Notes: generated by a model not told the origin, from the letters alone. DNA of 64,000 bases from [Ruminococcus] lactaris ATCC 29176 (GCF_025152405.1 NZ_CP102292.1:248001-312000); one strand, 5' to 3'; numbered from the stretch's first letter, positions 53,062 to 61,804 are shown. Numbers and translations: made by a program.

Positions 53062-54172
53062 TGGCGAGATACCGGCACCAGTGTCCGAAAAGTGCATCGT
53101 TGTTCCGCTCATCATCTCCCAGTTCAAGAACGGATACATAAGAACTGGTAAATTGAGGAAAACCGAACAGATCCGCAGCACGAGCCTCACGGGCATCATA
53201 AATGCCGGGAACGCCAAGCCATATATGACCATCTTCTTCGACCAGAAGGAGGTGGTTATAATTATAATAACCATGTAAAAGAAAACTATTGTTGGCAAGT
53301 GACCAGAATTTCCTCGGGAGTGTGGATAACTCTGCCCGCGTGATCTTGCGTGCTGTAACAGAGGATGTGGTATGTTTCGTGTCATCGGAATCAGAAACTG
53401 GGGCGGCATTCTTGGTTCCGGCTGTAGCTGTAGTAGCAAGATGGACAGAATCACCGGGATCAACAGATCTGACTGTCTTTGTGGAAGTAACAGGCTGAGT
53501 CCCGGCAGACTCCGCAGAATCAATGTCAGATTTCACGGACTCAGTCGTAGGAGCGGAAGTGACAGTTTCAGAACTGGTCTCCGCAGTTTCAGATACAGTA
53601 GTTTCGACTGTCTTGTTTCCCTCCGGTTTGATTTCTGCGGCATGAACGGAGACTTCTTCAGGTGACGGAGACGATTCCACAGGAGAAACTTCTTCAGGTG
53701 ACGGAGACGGTTCCACAGGAGAAACTTCTTCAGGTGACGGAGGCGATTCCACAGGAGAAACTTCTTCAGGTGGCCGGGACAGTTCTTCGGCAGAAATCAG
53801 TGAAAAACCAACAGGAAGTGCATTAACTGAGGCAGCCCAGAAGAGTGGTTCTGCTTTCCCTTCCGGCAAAAGAAGAAAGCCTTCAAGTTCGGAAAAAGAT
53901 TTCCCGCAGGGAAATAATGACTCAGATATAGATAACCGGGTCGCAATACTTCCACCGGAATAGTTCAGGATTGCACAGGGAGCATGGATGAGATCCTTAT
54001 CTTTGTTATAAAATCCATGGAGTTCCAGTGCCGTTCCGGGAGAGAGTGGCAGACTTTTCAGATGAAGTGTCATCATACAGGAGCGGTACTGATGGGAAAT
54101 CTGTAAAAATCCAAGATTCCTTTTTCGCTGCCCGGTTTCATATTCATAGAGATAATAAATACCCTGGTTCAT
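53054..54172 (-). CDS. Uncharacterised Lachnospiraceae protein with Pro-Glu-Ser repeats (DUF6128-like)
   Basis: The 372-residue protein has an N-terminal domain (1-130; GFLQISHQYRSCMMTLHLKSLP) and a C-terminal domain (about 290-372; WSLANNSFLLHGYYNYNHLLL, LGVPGIYDAREARAADLFGFPQF, and GHWCRYL). Between them is a linker with a 12-residue repeat EEVSPVES-PPSP (three to four copies; 36-bp units, about 53650-53770) followed by a Thr/Ser-rich stretch. No signal peptide or membrane helix. The pattern matches a family I know only as uncharacterised in Lachnospiraceae. ATG follows AAAGG. It overlaps dgt tail to tail by 8 bp. Confidence 0.75.
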   Translation of the reverse strand: MNQGIYYLYEYETGQRKRNLGFLQISHQYRSCMMTLHLKSLPLSPGTALELHGFYNKDKDLIHAPCAILNYSGGSIATRLSISESLFPCGKSFSELEGFLLLPEGKAEPLFWAASVNALPVGFSLISAEELSRPPEEVSPVESPPSPEEVSPVEPSPSPEEVSPVESSPSPEEVSVHAAEIKPEGNKTVETTVSETAETSSETVTSAPTTESVKSDIDSAESAGTQPVTSTKTVRSVDPGDSVHLATTATAGTKNAAPVSDSDDTKHTTSSVTARKITRAELSTLPRKFWSLANNSFLLHGYYNYNHLLLVEEDGHIWLGVPGIYDAREARAADLFGFPQFTSSYVSVLELGDDERNNDALFGHWCRYLATK

Positions 54173-54287
54173 AAAATACCTTTCATCTTGTCTTTTTCGT
54201 ATAATGTATTCAAAAGGAGCAGAAAAAAGAACAGAGAAATAAAAGCCGGGAATGTTATGAAAGAATGGAGTGAGAGGAGAAGCCGTT

Positions 54288-54830
54288 ATGGAACAATTAA
54301 AGAATGAATCAGAAACTGAATTACAAAATCAATCAGAAGCTGAAATGCGGGATGAAAAATATATGAAAGAAGCGTTGAAGCAGGCCAAAAAAGCATATGC
54401 CTTAGAAGAAACCCCCATCGGATGCGTGATCGTCCATGAGGGAAAAATCATTGCCCGTGGATACAACCGCCGCAATACAGATAAAAGTCCGCTTGCTCAT
54501 GCAGAAATTTCCGCAATAAAAAAAGCCAGCAAAAAGCTGGGTGACTGGCGGCTGGAAGAATGTACTCTTTATGTGACACTGGAGCCATGTCAGATGTGTG
54601 CCGGTGCGATCATCCAGTCCCGGATTCCAAGAGTGGTGGTGGGCTGCATGAATCCAAAGGCAGGCTGTGCCGGATCGGTGCTGAATCTTTTGGATGTGCA
54701 GGCATTCAATCACCAGGCTGAAGTAAAGACCAAAGTCTTAGAAGAAGAATGCAGCCTGATGATGAAGCAATTTTTCAGAGAGCTTCGTGCGAAGCAGAAA
54801 ATGAAAAAGAAATCACTTCTCTCTGAATAA
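54288..54830 (+). CDS. tadA: tRNA-specific adenosine deaminase
   Basis: The 180-residue protein has the deaminase zinc motif HAEISAIKKA (His and catalytic Glu) and PCQMCAGAI (two Cys), preceded by TPIGCVIVHEGKIIARGYNRR. It converts A34 to inosine in tRNA-Arg(ACG). The ATG at 54288 lies eight bases after GAGAGGAG; the N-terminal 25 residues are a non-conserved Glu/Gln-rich extension, and an inner ATG at 54345 is possible. The SRP RNA gene lies about 560 bp downstream on the other strand, a typical neighbour in Firmicutes. Confidence 0.93.
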   Translation: MEQLKNESETELQNQSEAEMRDEKYMKEALKQAKKAYALEETPIGCVIVHEGKIIARGYNRRNTDKSPLAHAEISAIKKASKKLGDWRLEECTLYVTLEPCQMCAGAIIQSRIPRVVVGCMNPKAGCAGSVLNLLDVQAFNHQAEVKTKVLEEECSLMMKQFFRELRAKQKMKKKSLLSE

Positions 54831-55274
54831 GAGTCCGAATACCTTTCTGACAAATGGACCGGCAAAGCAAAGCTGCCAGAAGAATGCCATTGGGAAATTC
54901 AATGCGGTCGTCTCAAGCCATACGGCAATAAACTGACTTCCTGCATTTTTGAAAAGCAGGGTCGCAGCCAGACTCATCAGCGGACACATACCGATGATCG
55001 ATACGACAGAAATTGCAAGCACGATCATAAACGGGTTGTCTCTTTCTGGATTTACGATCGAAAAAGCTTTCTTTTTGGCAAATGGTCCTACAAGAAAGAA
55101 ATCAAGGATAAATGCAAGTGGTCCCATGATGAGAAGTTCGTGGAAAGCACTTAAAAATACTTCGTTCTTCATACCGCCGATGTTCAGTGCGATATTGTAG
55201 CAGATCATCACATAAACCATGACAAATACCATGATAATCGTAAAAATTACATCTTGAAACTTATTTTTGGGCAT
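54813..55274 (-). CDS. DUF2798-like membrane protein
   Basis: The 153-residue protein has four hydrophobic helices (about 8-30, 42-62, 80-105, 118-140). The repeated half pattern (FVMVYVMICYNIALN / MGPLAFILDFFLVGPFAKK, and SLAATLLF / MAFFWQLCFAGPFVRK) is that of the DUF2798 family, of unknown function. ATG at 55274 follows CAGGAGG; upstream frame sequence is unlikely to be coding. Its 3' end overlaps tadA by 18 bp in convergent orientation. Confidence 0.82.
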   Translation of the reverse strand: MPKNKFQDVIFTIIMVFVMVYVMICYNIALNIGGMKNEVFLSAFHELLIMGPLAFILDFFLVGPFAKKKAFSIVNPERDNPFMIVLAISVVSIIGMCPLMSLAATLLFKNAGSQFIAVWLETTALNFPMAFFWQLCFAGPFVRKVFGLLFREK

Positions 55275-55389
55275 AAAAAAACCTCCTGAGATAATAAGCG
55301 TAACAGAATCGTGTTGTTCGTTCATCATTCCGGGGGAATGTATCGTTTCCAATATAACCAATATTCTATTCCATTCATTGTTACTAAAA

Positions 55390-55648
55390 GTGCATTGTGC
55401 TTCGAACTGGACCAACAGACGTTACCCCGACAGTTGACTCAGCCCAGGCACCCTTACGGCACCCGGAAGGTTCTGCTTAGTGCTGCTCCGTTCCCGACCT
55501 GACACGGTTCACAGATTCCCGTCGCGTAAGACCCGGACATCAACGTCACTTATCGGGGGCAGCTCTGCCAGCTTTCGCCCTCTGCACAATATCACCCCTG
55601 CTATAGCGGATTGCAGGTTCAAGGTACCGCTACCACCCCGGCTGCACG
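55390..55648 (-). ncRNA. ffs: Large signal recognition particle RNA (SRP/scRNA)
   Basis: On the minus strand the RNA starts GTGCAGCCGGGGTGGTAGCG and includes the Alu-type 5' domain, a long arm, and the helix 8 core GTGTCAGGTCGGGAACGGAG with AGCAGCACTAAGCAGAACC, which binds Ffh. The 5' and 3' ends pair (GTGCA/TGCAC). The length of about 260 nt is that of clostridial/Bacillus large SRP RNAs. Its promoter is at 55656-55684. It directs membrane protein targeting with Ffh and FtsY. Confidence 0.93.
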
Positions 55649-55655
55649 AATCAAT

Positions 55656-55684
55656 ATTTTACAGGATATTTAGAAAAATGTCAA
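55656..55684 (-). promoter_or_regulatory. Promoter of the SRP RNA gene
   Basis: On the minus strand TTGACA (55679-55684), 17-bp spacer, TAAAAT (55656-55661). The start lies about 8 bases before the RNA 5' end. Confidence 0.85.
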
Positions 55685-55749
55685 CGGATATGGATGATTT
55701 TTGAACAAAAAAATAGTATAATAGGGTACTGTTGATAAAATATACAAAT

Positions 55750-55943
55750 GATGTCGGGGTCAAAAGCCCCCGACTATGATACCTACGGATTGTTACGCAC
55801 TACGTGCTCCCACAATCCTACCCAACATTCGCATATCGTGGTGCTTACGCCCCACTTTTATGCTCATATTGGGGCGGGTCACAAAGTCATTCTACCACTA
55901 GTGTGCGAGCACATGTGGTGTCAGACCTTTTGACCCTGGTATC
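55750..55943 (+). mobile_element. 194-bp MITE-like element, copy L1
   Basis: It begins GATGTCGGGGTCAAAAGCC and ends GACC-TTTTGACCC-TGGTATC, the imperfect inverse of the start. It is flanked by 7-bp direct repeats TACAAAT (55743-55749 and 55944-55950). Same length as copies L2 and L3, but with the most sequence differences, so probably the oldest. It sits between a TATAAT box (55717) and the ribosome site of the radical SAM gene. Confidence 0.85.
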
Positions 55944-55962
55944 TACAAATGGGAGGAAGAGA

Positions 55963-57678
55963 GTGAAAGTTTTACTTGCTGCAGTCAATGCAAAATATAT
56001 TCATTCCAATTTAGCGGTATACTGTCTGAGAGCTTATGCAAAAGAAAGGTATCCTGAAAGTGAGATTGCCATTGCGGAATATACGATCAATCAGCCGTTT
56101 GATGAGATCCTGACGGATCTTTACCGGAGAAACCCGGATGTACTCTGCCTGTCCTGTTATCTGTGGAATATAACGGAGGTGGGACAGATCCTCCGGGAGA
56201 CCGCAAAGATCCTTCCGAAGACTGCCATCTGGCTGGGAGGCCCGGAAGTCTCCTACAATGCCAGGGAGGTGCTGGAAAACTATCCGATGGTGCAGGGGAT
56301 CATGAAAGGCGAGGGCGAAGAGTCTTTTACAGAACTGGTTGCATATTATGGGAAATTAAAGGAAAGCAAGCAGCTCAGAGATATTGAGGGTCTGATGTTC
56401 CGGGATGAGAATGGGGAAATAATTGAAACTGAGAACCGTCCGATCCTGGATCTGAGTACCGTACCCTTTGTATATGAACATATCGAAGATTTTCAGAACA
56501 GGATCATTTACTATGAGTCCAGCAGAGGATGTCCATTTTCCTGCAGTTACTGTCTTTCTTCCATAGATAAATGTCTCAGGTTCAGAAAGATAGAACTGGT
56601 AAAAAAAGAATTGCAGTTTTTTATCGATCATGAAGTGCCGCAGGTGAAATTTGTGGACAGGACATTTAACTGTAAGCATGACCATGCCATGGCGATCTGG
56701 AAGTATATAACGGAGCATGATAAAGGCATTACAAATTTTCATTTTGAGGTGGCAGCAGATCTTCTGAATGAGGAGGAAATCGAACTGATCCGCAGGATGC
56801 GTCCGGGACTGATCCAGCTGGAGATCGGAATCCAGTCTGCCAACCCGGAGACGATCCGGGAGATTCACAGAACAATGGATCTGAAAAAGGTACGTGCGAA
56901 AGTAGAGCGGATCAGAGAAAAAGGAAATGTGCATCAGCATCTGGATCTGATTGCAGGACTTCCTTATGAGAATTATGAGAGTTTCGGACATTCATTTAAT
57001 GAGGTCTATGCAATGCATCCGGATCAGTTGCAGCTTGGATTCCTGAAAGTACTTCACGGTTCTTTTATGTATGATAATGCAGAAGCGTATGGACTGGTGT
57101 GGCAGGATCGTCCGCCTTATGAAGTACTGTTTACCGACTGGCTCCCGTATGGGGATGTGATCCGTCTGAAAAAAGTAGAAGAGATGGTGGAAGTACACTA
57201 TAACAGCGGGCAGTTTGCGAATACGATGGAGCATCTTGTGAAGGAGTTCCCGTCTCCGTTTGATCTGTATGTGGAGCTGGGGGAATATTATGAAAAAAAT
57301 GGACTGTTCGGGATCAACCATTCCCGGCTGGCACGGTATGAAAATCTGTGGCAGTTTATCAGGACGCAGATTCCGGATCGTGCAGACAGCTACAGAGAGT
57401 GGCTGACGCTGGATCTGTATTTGCGGGAAAATGTAAAAAATCGTCCGGCATTTGCAGGGGAGAACCAGGTCACGAAAGAAGAGATGACTGCATTTTACAG
57501 GGAAGAGACAGAAACCCACAGATACTTGAAAGAATATGACGGCTTTGATGCAAGGCAGCTCCGCAAGATGACGCATCTTGAAAAAATTGACGGAAAATAT
57601 CTTCTCTTTGATTACAGGAATAGAAGCCGGCTGAGTCAGAATGCGGCAACTTATGAAGTATGCTTTTCTAATGAATAA
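55963..57678 (+). CDS. B12-binding-domain radical SAM protein (DUF4080-type)
   Basis: The 571-residue protein has an N-terminal cobalamin-binding fold (1-130; VLLAAVNAKYIHSNLAVYCLRAYA, WLGGPEVSYN), a radical SAM core with the cluster motif RGCPFSCSYCLSS (CxxxCxxC; about residue 190), and a C-terminal DUF4080 part (about 390-560). B12-radical SAM enzymes catalyse methylations or ring rearrangements; the substrate is unknown. The start is GTG at 55963, directly after GGGAGGAAGAGA; an upstream ATG-frame (55804) runs through the MITE and is rejected. A copy of the same MITE follows immediately after the stop codon. Confidence 0.9.
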   Translation: MKVLLAAVNAKYIHSNLAVYCLRAYAKERYPESEIAIAEYTINQPFDEILTDLYRRNPDVLCLSCYLWNITEVGQILRETAKILPKTAIWLGGPEVSYNAREVLENYPMVQGIMKGEGEESFTELVAYYGKLKESKQLRDIEGLMFRDENGEIIETENRPILDLSTVPFVYEHIEDFQNRIIYYESSRGCPFSCSYCLSSIDKCLRFRKIELVKKELQFFIDHEVPQVKFVDRTFNCKHDHAMAIWKYITEHDKGITNFHFEVAADLLNEEEIELIRRMRPGLIQLEIGIQSANPETIREIHRTMDLKKVRAKVERIREKGNVHQHLDLIAGLPYENYESFGHSFNEVYAMHPDQLQLGFLKVLHGSFMYDNAEAYGLVWQDRPPYEVLFTDWLPYGDVIRLKKVEEMVEVHYNSGQFANTMEHLVKEFPSPFDLYVELGEYYEKNGLFGINHSRLARYENLWQFIRTQIPDRADSYREWLTLDLYLRENVKNRPAFAGENQVTKEEMTAFYREETETHRYLKEYDGFDARQLRKMTHLEKIDGKYLLFDYRNRSRLSQNAATYEVCFSNE

Positions 57679-57872
57679 GATGTCGGGGTCAAAAGCCCCC
57701 GACTTTGATGCCTACGGATTGCTCCGTGCTACGCACTCCCACAATCCTGCCCAATCTTCGCATATCGTGGGATTATCATCCCACTTTTATGCTCATATTG
57801 GGGCGGGTCCTAAGGTCTTTCGCCCACCTATGAGCAAGCTCATGTGGGCTTAGACCTTTTGACCCTGGCATC
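57679..57872 (+). mobile_element. 194-bp MITE-like element, copy L2
   Basis: A full-length copy with perfect 8-bp target duplications ATGAATAA (57671-57678 and 57873-57880). The left duplication includes the stop codon of the radical SAM gene. Internal stems include GTGGGATTATCATCCCAC. A 57-codon frame (57680-57853) crosses it. Confidence 0.9.
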
Positions 57873-57930
57873 ATGAATAAGATAATGGTATAATGAGAAA
57901 TATTTTAGTGAACATGGAAAGGAAATAAAA

Positions 57931-58032
57931 ATGAATTTTTATGATAAGAAAGTAAGAAGACTGATCTCAGTAATTATTCTTGTAGTGATTCTTGCTATGG
58001 TTGCGACCATGGTGATTCCGTATCTTATATAG
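57931..58032 (+). CDS. 33-residue small membrane protein
   Basis: After AAAGGAAATAAAA, ATG at 57931 gives a 33-residue peptide: a charged start (MNFYDKKVRRL), then a single hydrophobic helix (ISVIILVVILAMVATMVIPYLI). The good ribosome site and 14-bp gap to the next gene support real translation. Similar short proteins starting NFYDKK occur in relatives as far as I recall; the function is unknown. Confidence 0.7.
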   Translation: MNFYDKKVRRLISVIILVVILAMVATMVIPYLI

Positions 58033-58046
58033 GAAGAGGCAGGAAA

Positions 58047-59105
58047 ATGAGATTAGGAAAGATTACGCAGGCAGCATGGAATCGTTCCGTGAGAAAACCG
58101 CTGAAAAAAAAGCAGTGTACCGTTGGAAAAATGGCATGGGAACAGAAATGTGCAGAACTGGAACAGCAGATCCAGAGGACGGAGCAAAGTCAGAAGACAG
58201 AACAAGATCAGAAGACAGAACAAGATCAGAAGATCGAAACAGGACGGATGACTGTGTGGAGTACAGCATCTGCCGGTGGGAAAAATGCGAACGTCGGAGC
58301 ATACGCAGTCATAAAAGCAGCAGGTGAGCTTGCTTCACAGAAAGTTATGGCAGAAGGCGTTTCCATTCATGCAATCCTGCCGGAGCAGATGCAGGAAGAA
58401 GATGTAAAGCATCTGACAGATACAGTAGGAGAGCTTTGCAAAAAAATGAATCTTGAAATCTGTCAGATACAGGTGGAAACGAGTTCTTTCGTGACGCAGA
58501 TGGTAGTAACGGCAACTGCGGTCGGGGAAAAAAAATCGACTGCGATTAGAGAGCAGGAAATGACTGTGGCAGGAGAGGAGCTTCTTCTCTGTGGTTATGC
58601 CGGACTGGAAGGGACGCTGCGTATTTTAGATGAGTCAGAGGAGGAACTGGGGACAAGATTTGTTCCGGTTTTCCTGGAAAAGGCGAAACTTCTGCGGGAA
58701 AAGCTGGTTCTCCCGGATCAGATCCTCTCTGTAAAAGAACAGGTTTCCGACATCAGGCAGATCGGAAGTGGCGGAATCCTGGCAGCATTATGGGAGCTGG
58801 GCGAAGAATTGCAGACCGGATTTGATATTGATTTTTCAAAGATTGCACTGAAGCAGGAAACGGTAGAAATCTGCGAATTTTATCAGTTGAATCCCTATCT
58901 GATGACTTCAGCCGGAAGTTTTTTACTTGTAACAGGGCAGAGTGAAGAAGTGATCGCATGTCTTGCAGAGCAGGGTGTATCAGCAGTACGGCTGGGATGC
59001 ATGAAAGATCAGAATGCAAGAGTGATAAAAAATGGAGAAGAAACCCGGTATCTAGACAGACCGGCAGCAGATGAACTGGCAAGGTGGTGGAAAGAACATG
59101 CTTAA
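58047..59105 (+). CDS. AIR synthase (PurM)-like protein
   Basis: The 352-residue protein has an N-terminal variable region (1-75) with an 18-bp tandem repeat coding Lys-Thr-Glu-Gln-Asp-Gln (58191-58226), then a region resembling the PurM/HypE/ThiL fold: VSIHAILPEQ, VVTATAVGEKK, LLLCGYAGLEGTLRIL, then in the C-terminal domain QIGSGGILAALWELGEELQTGFDIDFSKI and YLMTSAGSFLLVTGQSEEV. The N-terminal ATP-binding motifs of true AIR synthases are not obvious, so enzymatic activity is doubtful. Its end overlaps trmL by 8 bp. Confidence 0.72.
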   Translation: MRLGKITQAAWNRSVRKPLKKKQCTVGKMAWEQKCAELEQQIQRTEQSQKTEQDQKTEQDQKIETGRMTVWSTASAGGKNANVGAYAVIKAAGELASQKVMAEGVSIHAILPEQMQEEDVKHLTDTVGELCKKMNLEICQIQVETSSFVTQMVVTATAVGEKKSTAIREQEMTVAGEELLLCGYAGLEGTLRILDESEEELGTRFVPVFLEKAKLLREKLVLPDQILSVKEQVSDIRQIGSGGILAALWELGEELQTGFDIDFSKIALKQETVEICEFYQLNPYLMTSAGSFLLVTGQSEEVIACLAEQGVSAVRLGCMKDQNARVIKNGEETRYLDRPAADELARWWKEHA

Positions 59106-59607
59106 TATCGTACTTTTTGAGCCGGAGATCCCGGCAAATACAGGAAATATCGGAAGAACGTGTGTGGCGACAGGTACAAGACTGCATCTGATCGAGCCGC
59201 TTGGATTCCGAATTAATGAAAAATCCCTGAAGCGTGCGGGGATGGATTACTGGAAAGATTTAGATGTAACAACTTATATTAATTATCAGGATTTCCTGGA
59301 TAAAAATCCGGGAGCAAAGATCTATATGGCAACGACAAAGGCACATAAGGTCTATACAGAAGTGGATTACGAACAGGATTGTTATATTATGTTCGGAAAG
59401 GAAAGTGCGGGAATCCCGGAAGAGATTCTTGTAGATCATGAAGAAGACTGTATGAGGATTCCCATGATCGGGGATATCCGTTCACTGAATCTTGGAAATT
59501 CAGTGGCGATCGTATTATATGAGGCATTAAGACAGAACGGATTTGAGGGAATGAATCTGAACGGGCATCTCCATGAACTGAGTTGGAAATCAGAGACCGG
59601 TGAATAA
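59098..59607 (+). CDS. trmL: tRNA (cytidine(34)-2'-O)-methyltransferase
   Basis: The 169-residue protein is a minimal SPOUT methyltransferase: FEPEIPANTGNIGRTCVATGTRLHLIEPLGF, FGKESAGIPEEIL, and IPMIGDIRSLNLGNSVAIVLYEAL, the SAM-binding knot. It methylates the 2'-O of the wobble nucleotide in tRNA-Leu. ATG 59098 lies within the previous gene's end, after AAGGTGGTGG; a longer frame (59071) lacks a site. Confidence 0.93.
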   Translation: MLNIVLFEPEIPANTGNIGRTCVATGTRLHLIEPLGFRINEKSLKRAGMDYWKDLDVTTYINYQDFLDKNPGAKIYMATTKAHKVYTEVDYEQDCYIMFGKESAGIPEEILVDHEEDCMRIPMIGDIRSLNLGNSVAIVLYEALRQNGFEGMNLNGHLHELSWKSETGE

Positions 59608-59792
59608 CAGGTCGTTGTTCAATACGGAAGTTTGTAAACAGCGGCAGGATCAGATGGTTCGAGAGAAGATGCATATCATTGACAAACCTATCAGTCTGGT
59701 ATATAATACAGCCTGCTTTTAAGGTGTGAAGAAAAAAGATATTTAATTATAGAAGAAAAAAATTAACAGGACAGGATGAGGAGTAACAAAAT

Positions 59793-60557
59793 ATGTTGAC
59801 GCAGTTTTCAAGAACAGAACTTCTTCTCGGAAAAGAAGCAATGGACAGACTGGCAAATGCAAAGGTTGCGGTTTTTGGAATAGGCGGAGTAGGCGGTTAT
59901 GTCTGTGAAGCACTGGTGAGGAGCGGAGTCGGAGCATTTGATCTGATCGATGATGATAAGGTCTGCCTGACGAATCTGAACCGTCAGATCATAGCGACAA
60001 GAAAGACAATTGGAAAATACAAGACGGATGTGATGAAAGAACGAATCCTGGAGATTAATCCAAAGGCAGAAGTGACGATGCACAAGTGTTTCTTTTTGCC
60101 GGAAAATGCCGAGGAGTTTCCGTTTGAAGAATATGATTATGTGGTTGACGCAGTGGACACTGTGACGGCAAAGATCGAACTGGTCATGAAGTGCAAAGAG
60201 AAAAATGTTCCGATCATCAGCAGTATGGGAGCAGGAAATAAGCTGGATGCGAGTGCATTCCGTGTAGCAGATATTTACAAAACGAAAGTCTGCCCACTGG
60301 CGAAAGTGATGCGTCGGGAGCTGAAAAAGCGTGGCGTGAAGAAATTGAAAGTCGTTTACTCAGAGGAGCAGCCGACAAGACCGCTGGAGGATATGTCGAT
60401 CAGTTGTCGGACAAACTGTATCTGCCCGCCGGGAGCGAAACATAAGTGTACAGAGCGAAGAGATATTCCAGGAAGTGTGGCATTTGTACCATCGGTTGCA
60501 GGGCTGATCATTGCAGGTGAAGTGATCAAAGATCTTGCACAGGTATCAAAAAAATAA
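59793..60557 (+). CDS. tcdA: tRNA threonylcarbamoyladenosine dehydratase
   Basis: The 254-residue protein is a ThiF/MoeB/E1-like ATPase. It starts FSRTELLLGKEAMDRL, has the ATP-binding GIGGVGGYVCEALVRSGVG, LIDDDKVCLTNLNRQI, YVVDAVDTVTAKIEL, a structural or catalytic Cys in SCRTNCICPPGAKHKC, and SVAFVPSVAGLIIAGEVI. TcdA cyclises t6A in tRNA to ct6A. The next gene starts 28 bp after; ttcA-like and tcdA may share a transcript, both acting on tRNA. Confidence 0.9.
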   Translation: MLTQFSRTELLLGKEAMDRLANAKVAVFGIGGVGGYVCEALVRSGVGAFDLIDDDKVCLTNLNRQIIATRKTIGKYKTDVMKERILEINPKAEVTMHKCFFLPENAEEFPFEEYDYVVDAVDTVTAKIELVMKCKEKNVPIISSMGAGNKLDASAFRVADIYKTKVCPLAKVMRRELKKRGVKKLKVVYSEEQPTRPLEDMSISCRTNCICPPGAKHKCTERRDIPGSVAFVPSVAGLIIAGEVIKDLAQVSKK

Positions 60558-60585
60558 GATACGGTTAAGAAGACAGGAGAAAGAG

Positions 60586-61731
60586 ATGAGTATTTCAATA
60601 GAAGAACTGAACAGGATGAATCCGGACAGTTATCAGATTATTGATATCAGAGATGAGACGGAGATCGGTCACGGAGCGATTCCGGGAGCAGTTGCTGTGG
60701 CAACAGAGGAGATTGAGGGAAATGAGAAAATAGATTTCTCCAAAAAGCTGGTGATCTGCTGCAGCAGAGGAAAATACAGTGTAGATGTAGCAGAGGAACT
60801 GAGTGAAAAAGGAATCGATGCGGAGAGCCTTGAAGGCGGATATATAGCCTGGCTGATTGACAATATGAAGCAGAAAGAAGCTGCTGAAAAAGCCGGAGAA
60901 GGCAGTTTTGCAAAGGACGTAGAGCAGAGCTTAAGGAAGAAATTCCGCAAAAGTATCTGGTGCAAATTCACAAAAGCGATCAATGAATACGAACTGGTGA
61001 AGCCGGGAGATAAGATCGCAGTCTGTATTTCCGGTGGAAAAGATTCTATGCTTATGGCAAAGCTTTTCCAGGAGTTAAAGAGACACAATAAGTTTGATTT
61101 TGAAGTGAAATTTCTTGTTATGGATCCGGGCTACAGTCCGGCAAACCGACAGGTAATCGAGGAAAATGCGAAAAGACTGGAGATTCCGATCGAGATTTTT
61201 GAGTCAGATATTTTTGAATCTGTATACAATGTAGAAAAATCCCCATGTTATTTATGTGCAAGAATGAGGCGTGGTTATCTTTACAGTCATGCACAGAAAA
61301 TGGGATGCAATAAGATCGCACTGGGACATCATTATGATGATGTGATTGAGACGATCCTGATGGGAATGCTTTATTCCGCACAGTTTCAGACGATGATGCC
61401 GAAGCTGCATAGTACAAATTTTGAGGGAATGGAACTGATCCGTCCATTGTATCTCGTCCGGGAAGATGCCATCAAGGCATGGAGAGATTATAATGATCTG
61501 CATTTCATTCAGTGTGCATGTAAATTTACAGATACCTGTACGACATGTAATAATGAAGAAAATCAGTCCAAGAGGATGGAGACAAAAGAATTGATCGCAA
61601 GACTGAAAAAAGTGAATCCATATGTAGAGGGAAATATTTTCAAGAGTGTGGAGAACGTGAATCTGGATACGATCGTAGCGTATAAGCAAAAGGGAGTGAA
61701 ACACCATTTCCTGGATGAATATGATCGGTAG
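60586..61731 (+). CDS. Rhodanese domain fused to TtcA-like tRNA sulfurtransferase ATPase
   Basis: The 381-residue protein has an N-terminal rhodanese domain (about 1-100; YQIIDIRDETEIGHGAIPGAV, with the active Cys in KLVICCSRGKYSVDVAEELSEKG) and a PP-loop ATPase of the TtcA type (about 115-381): CISGGKDSMLMAKLF, MDPGYSP, CYLCARMRRGYLY (CxxC), LGHHYDDVIETILMG, and CKFTDTCTTCNNE. It likely adds sulfur to tRNA, with the rhodanese domain supplying persulfide, a built-in donor not present in E. coli TtcA. The ATG at 60586 follows AGGAGAAAGAG; an upstream frame (60535) overlaps tcdA and has no site. Confidence 0.87.
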   Translation: MSISIEELNRMNPDSYQIIDIRDETEIGHGAIPGAVAVATEEIEGNEKIDFSKKLVICCSRGKYSVDVAEELSEKGIDAESLEGGYIAWLIDNMKQKEAAEKAGEGSFAKDVEQSLRKKFRKSIWCKFTKAINEYELVKPGDKIAVCISGGKDSMLMAKLFQELKRHNKFDFEVKFLVMDPGYSPANRQVIEENAKRLEIPIEIFESDIFESVYNVEKSPCYLCARMRRGYLYSHAQKMGCNKIALGHHYDDVIETILMGMLYSAQFQTMMPKLHSTNFEGMELIRPLYLVREDAIKAWRDYNDLHFIQCACKFTDTCTTCNNEENQSKRMETKELIARLKKVNPYVEGNIFKSVENVNLDTIVAYKQKGVKHHFLDEYDR

Positions 61732-61804
61732 AAAAAGTGGATTATAAAAGAATGAAAAGAGCTGTGAAGAGGGAGCATATCACGATTAAAGCGACAGCCC
61801 CGTT

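Noticed and set aside
53650-53770. 36-bp repeats as a CRISPR array
   Set aside because: No unique spacers; the repeats are in-frame codons of the gene at 53054.
55804-55962. N-terminal extension of the radical SAM protein
   Set aside because: It runs through the MITE, while GTG at 55963 has a perfect ribosome site and starts the B12-binding fold.
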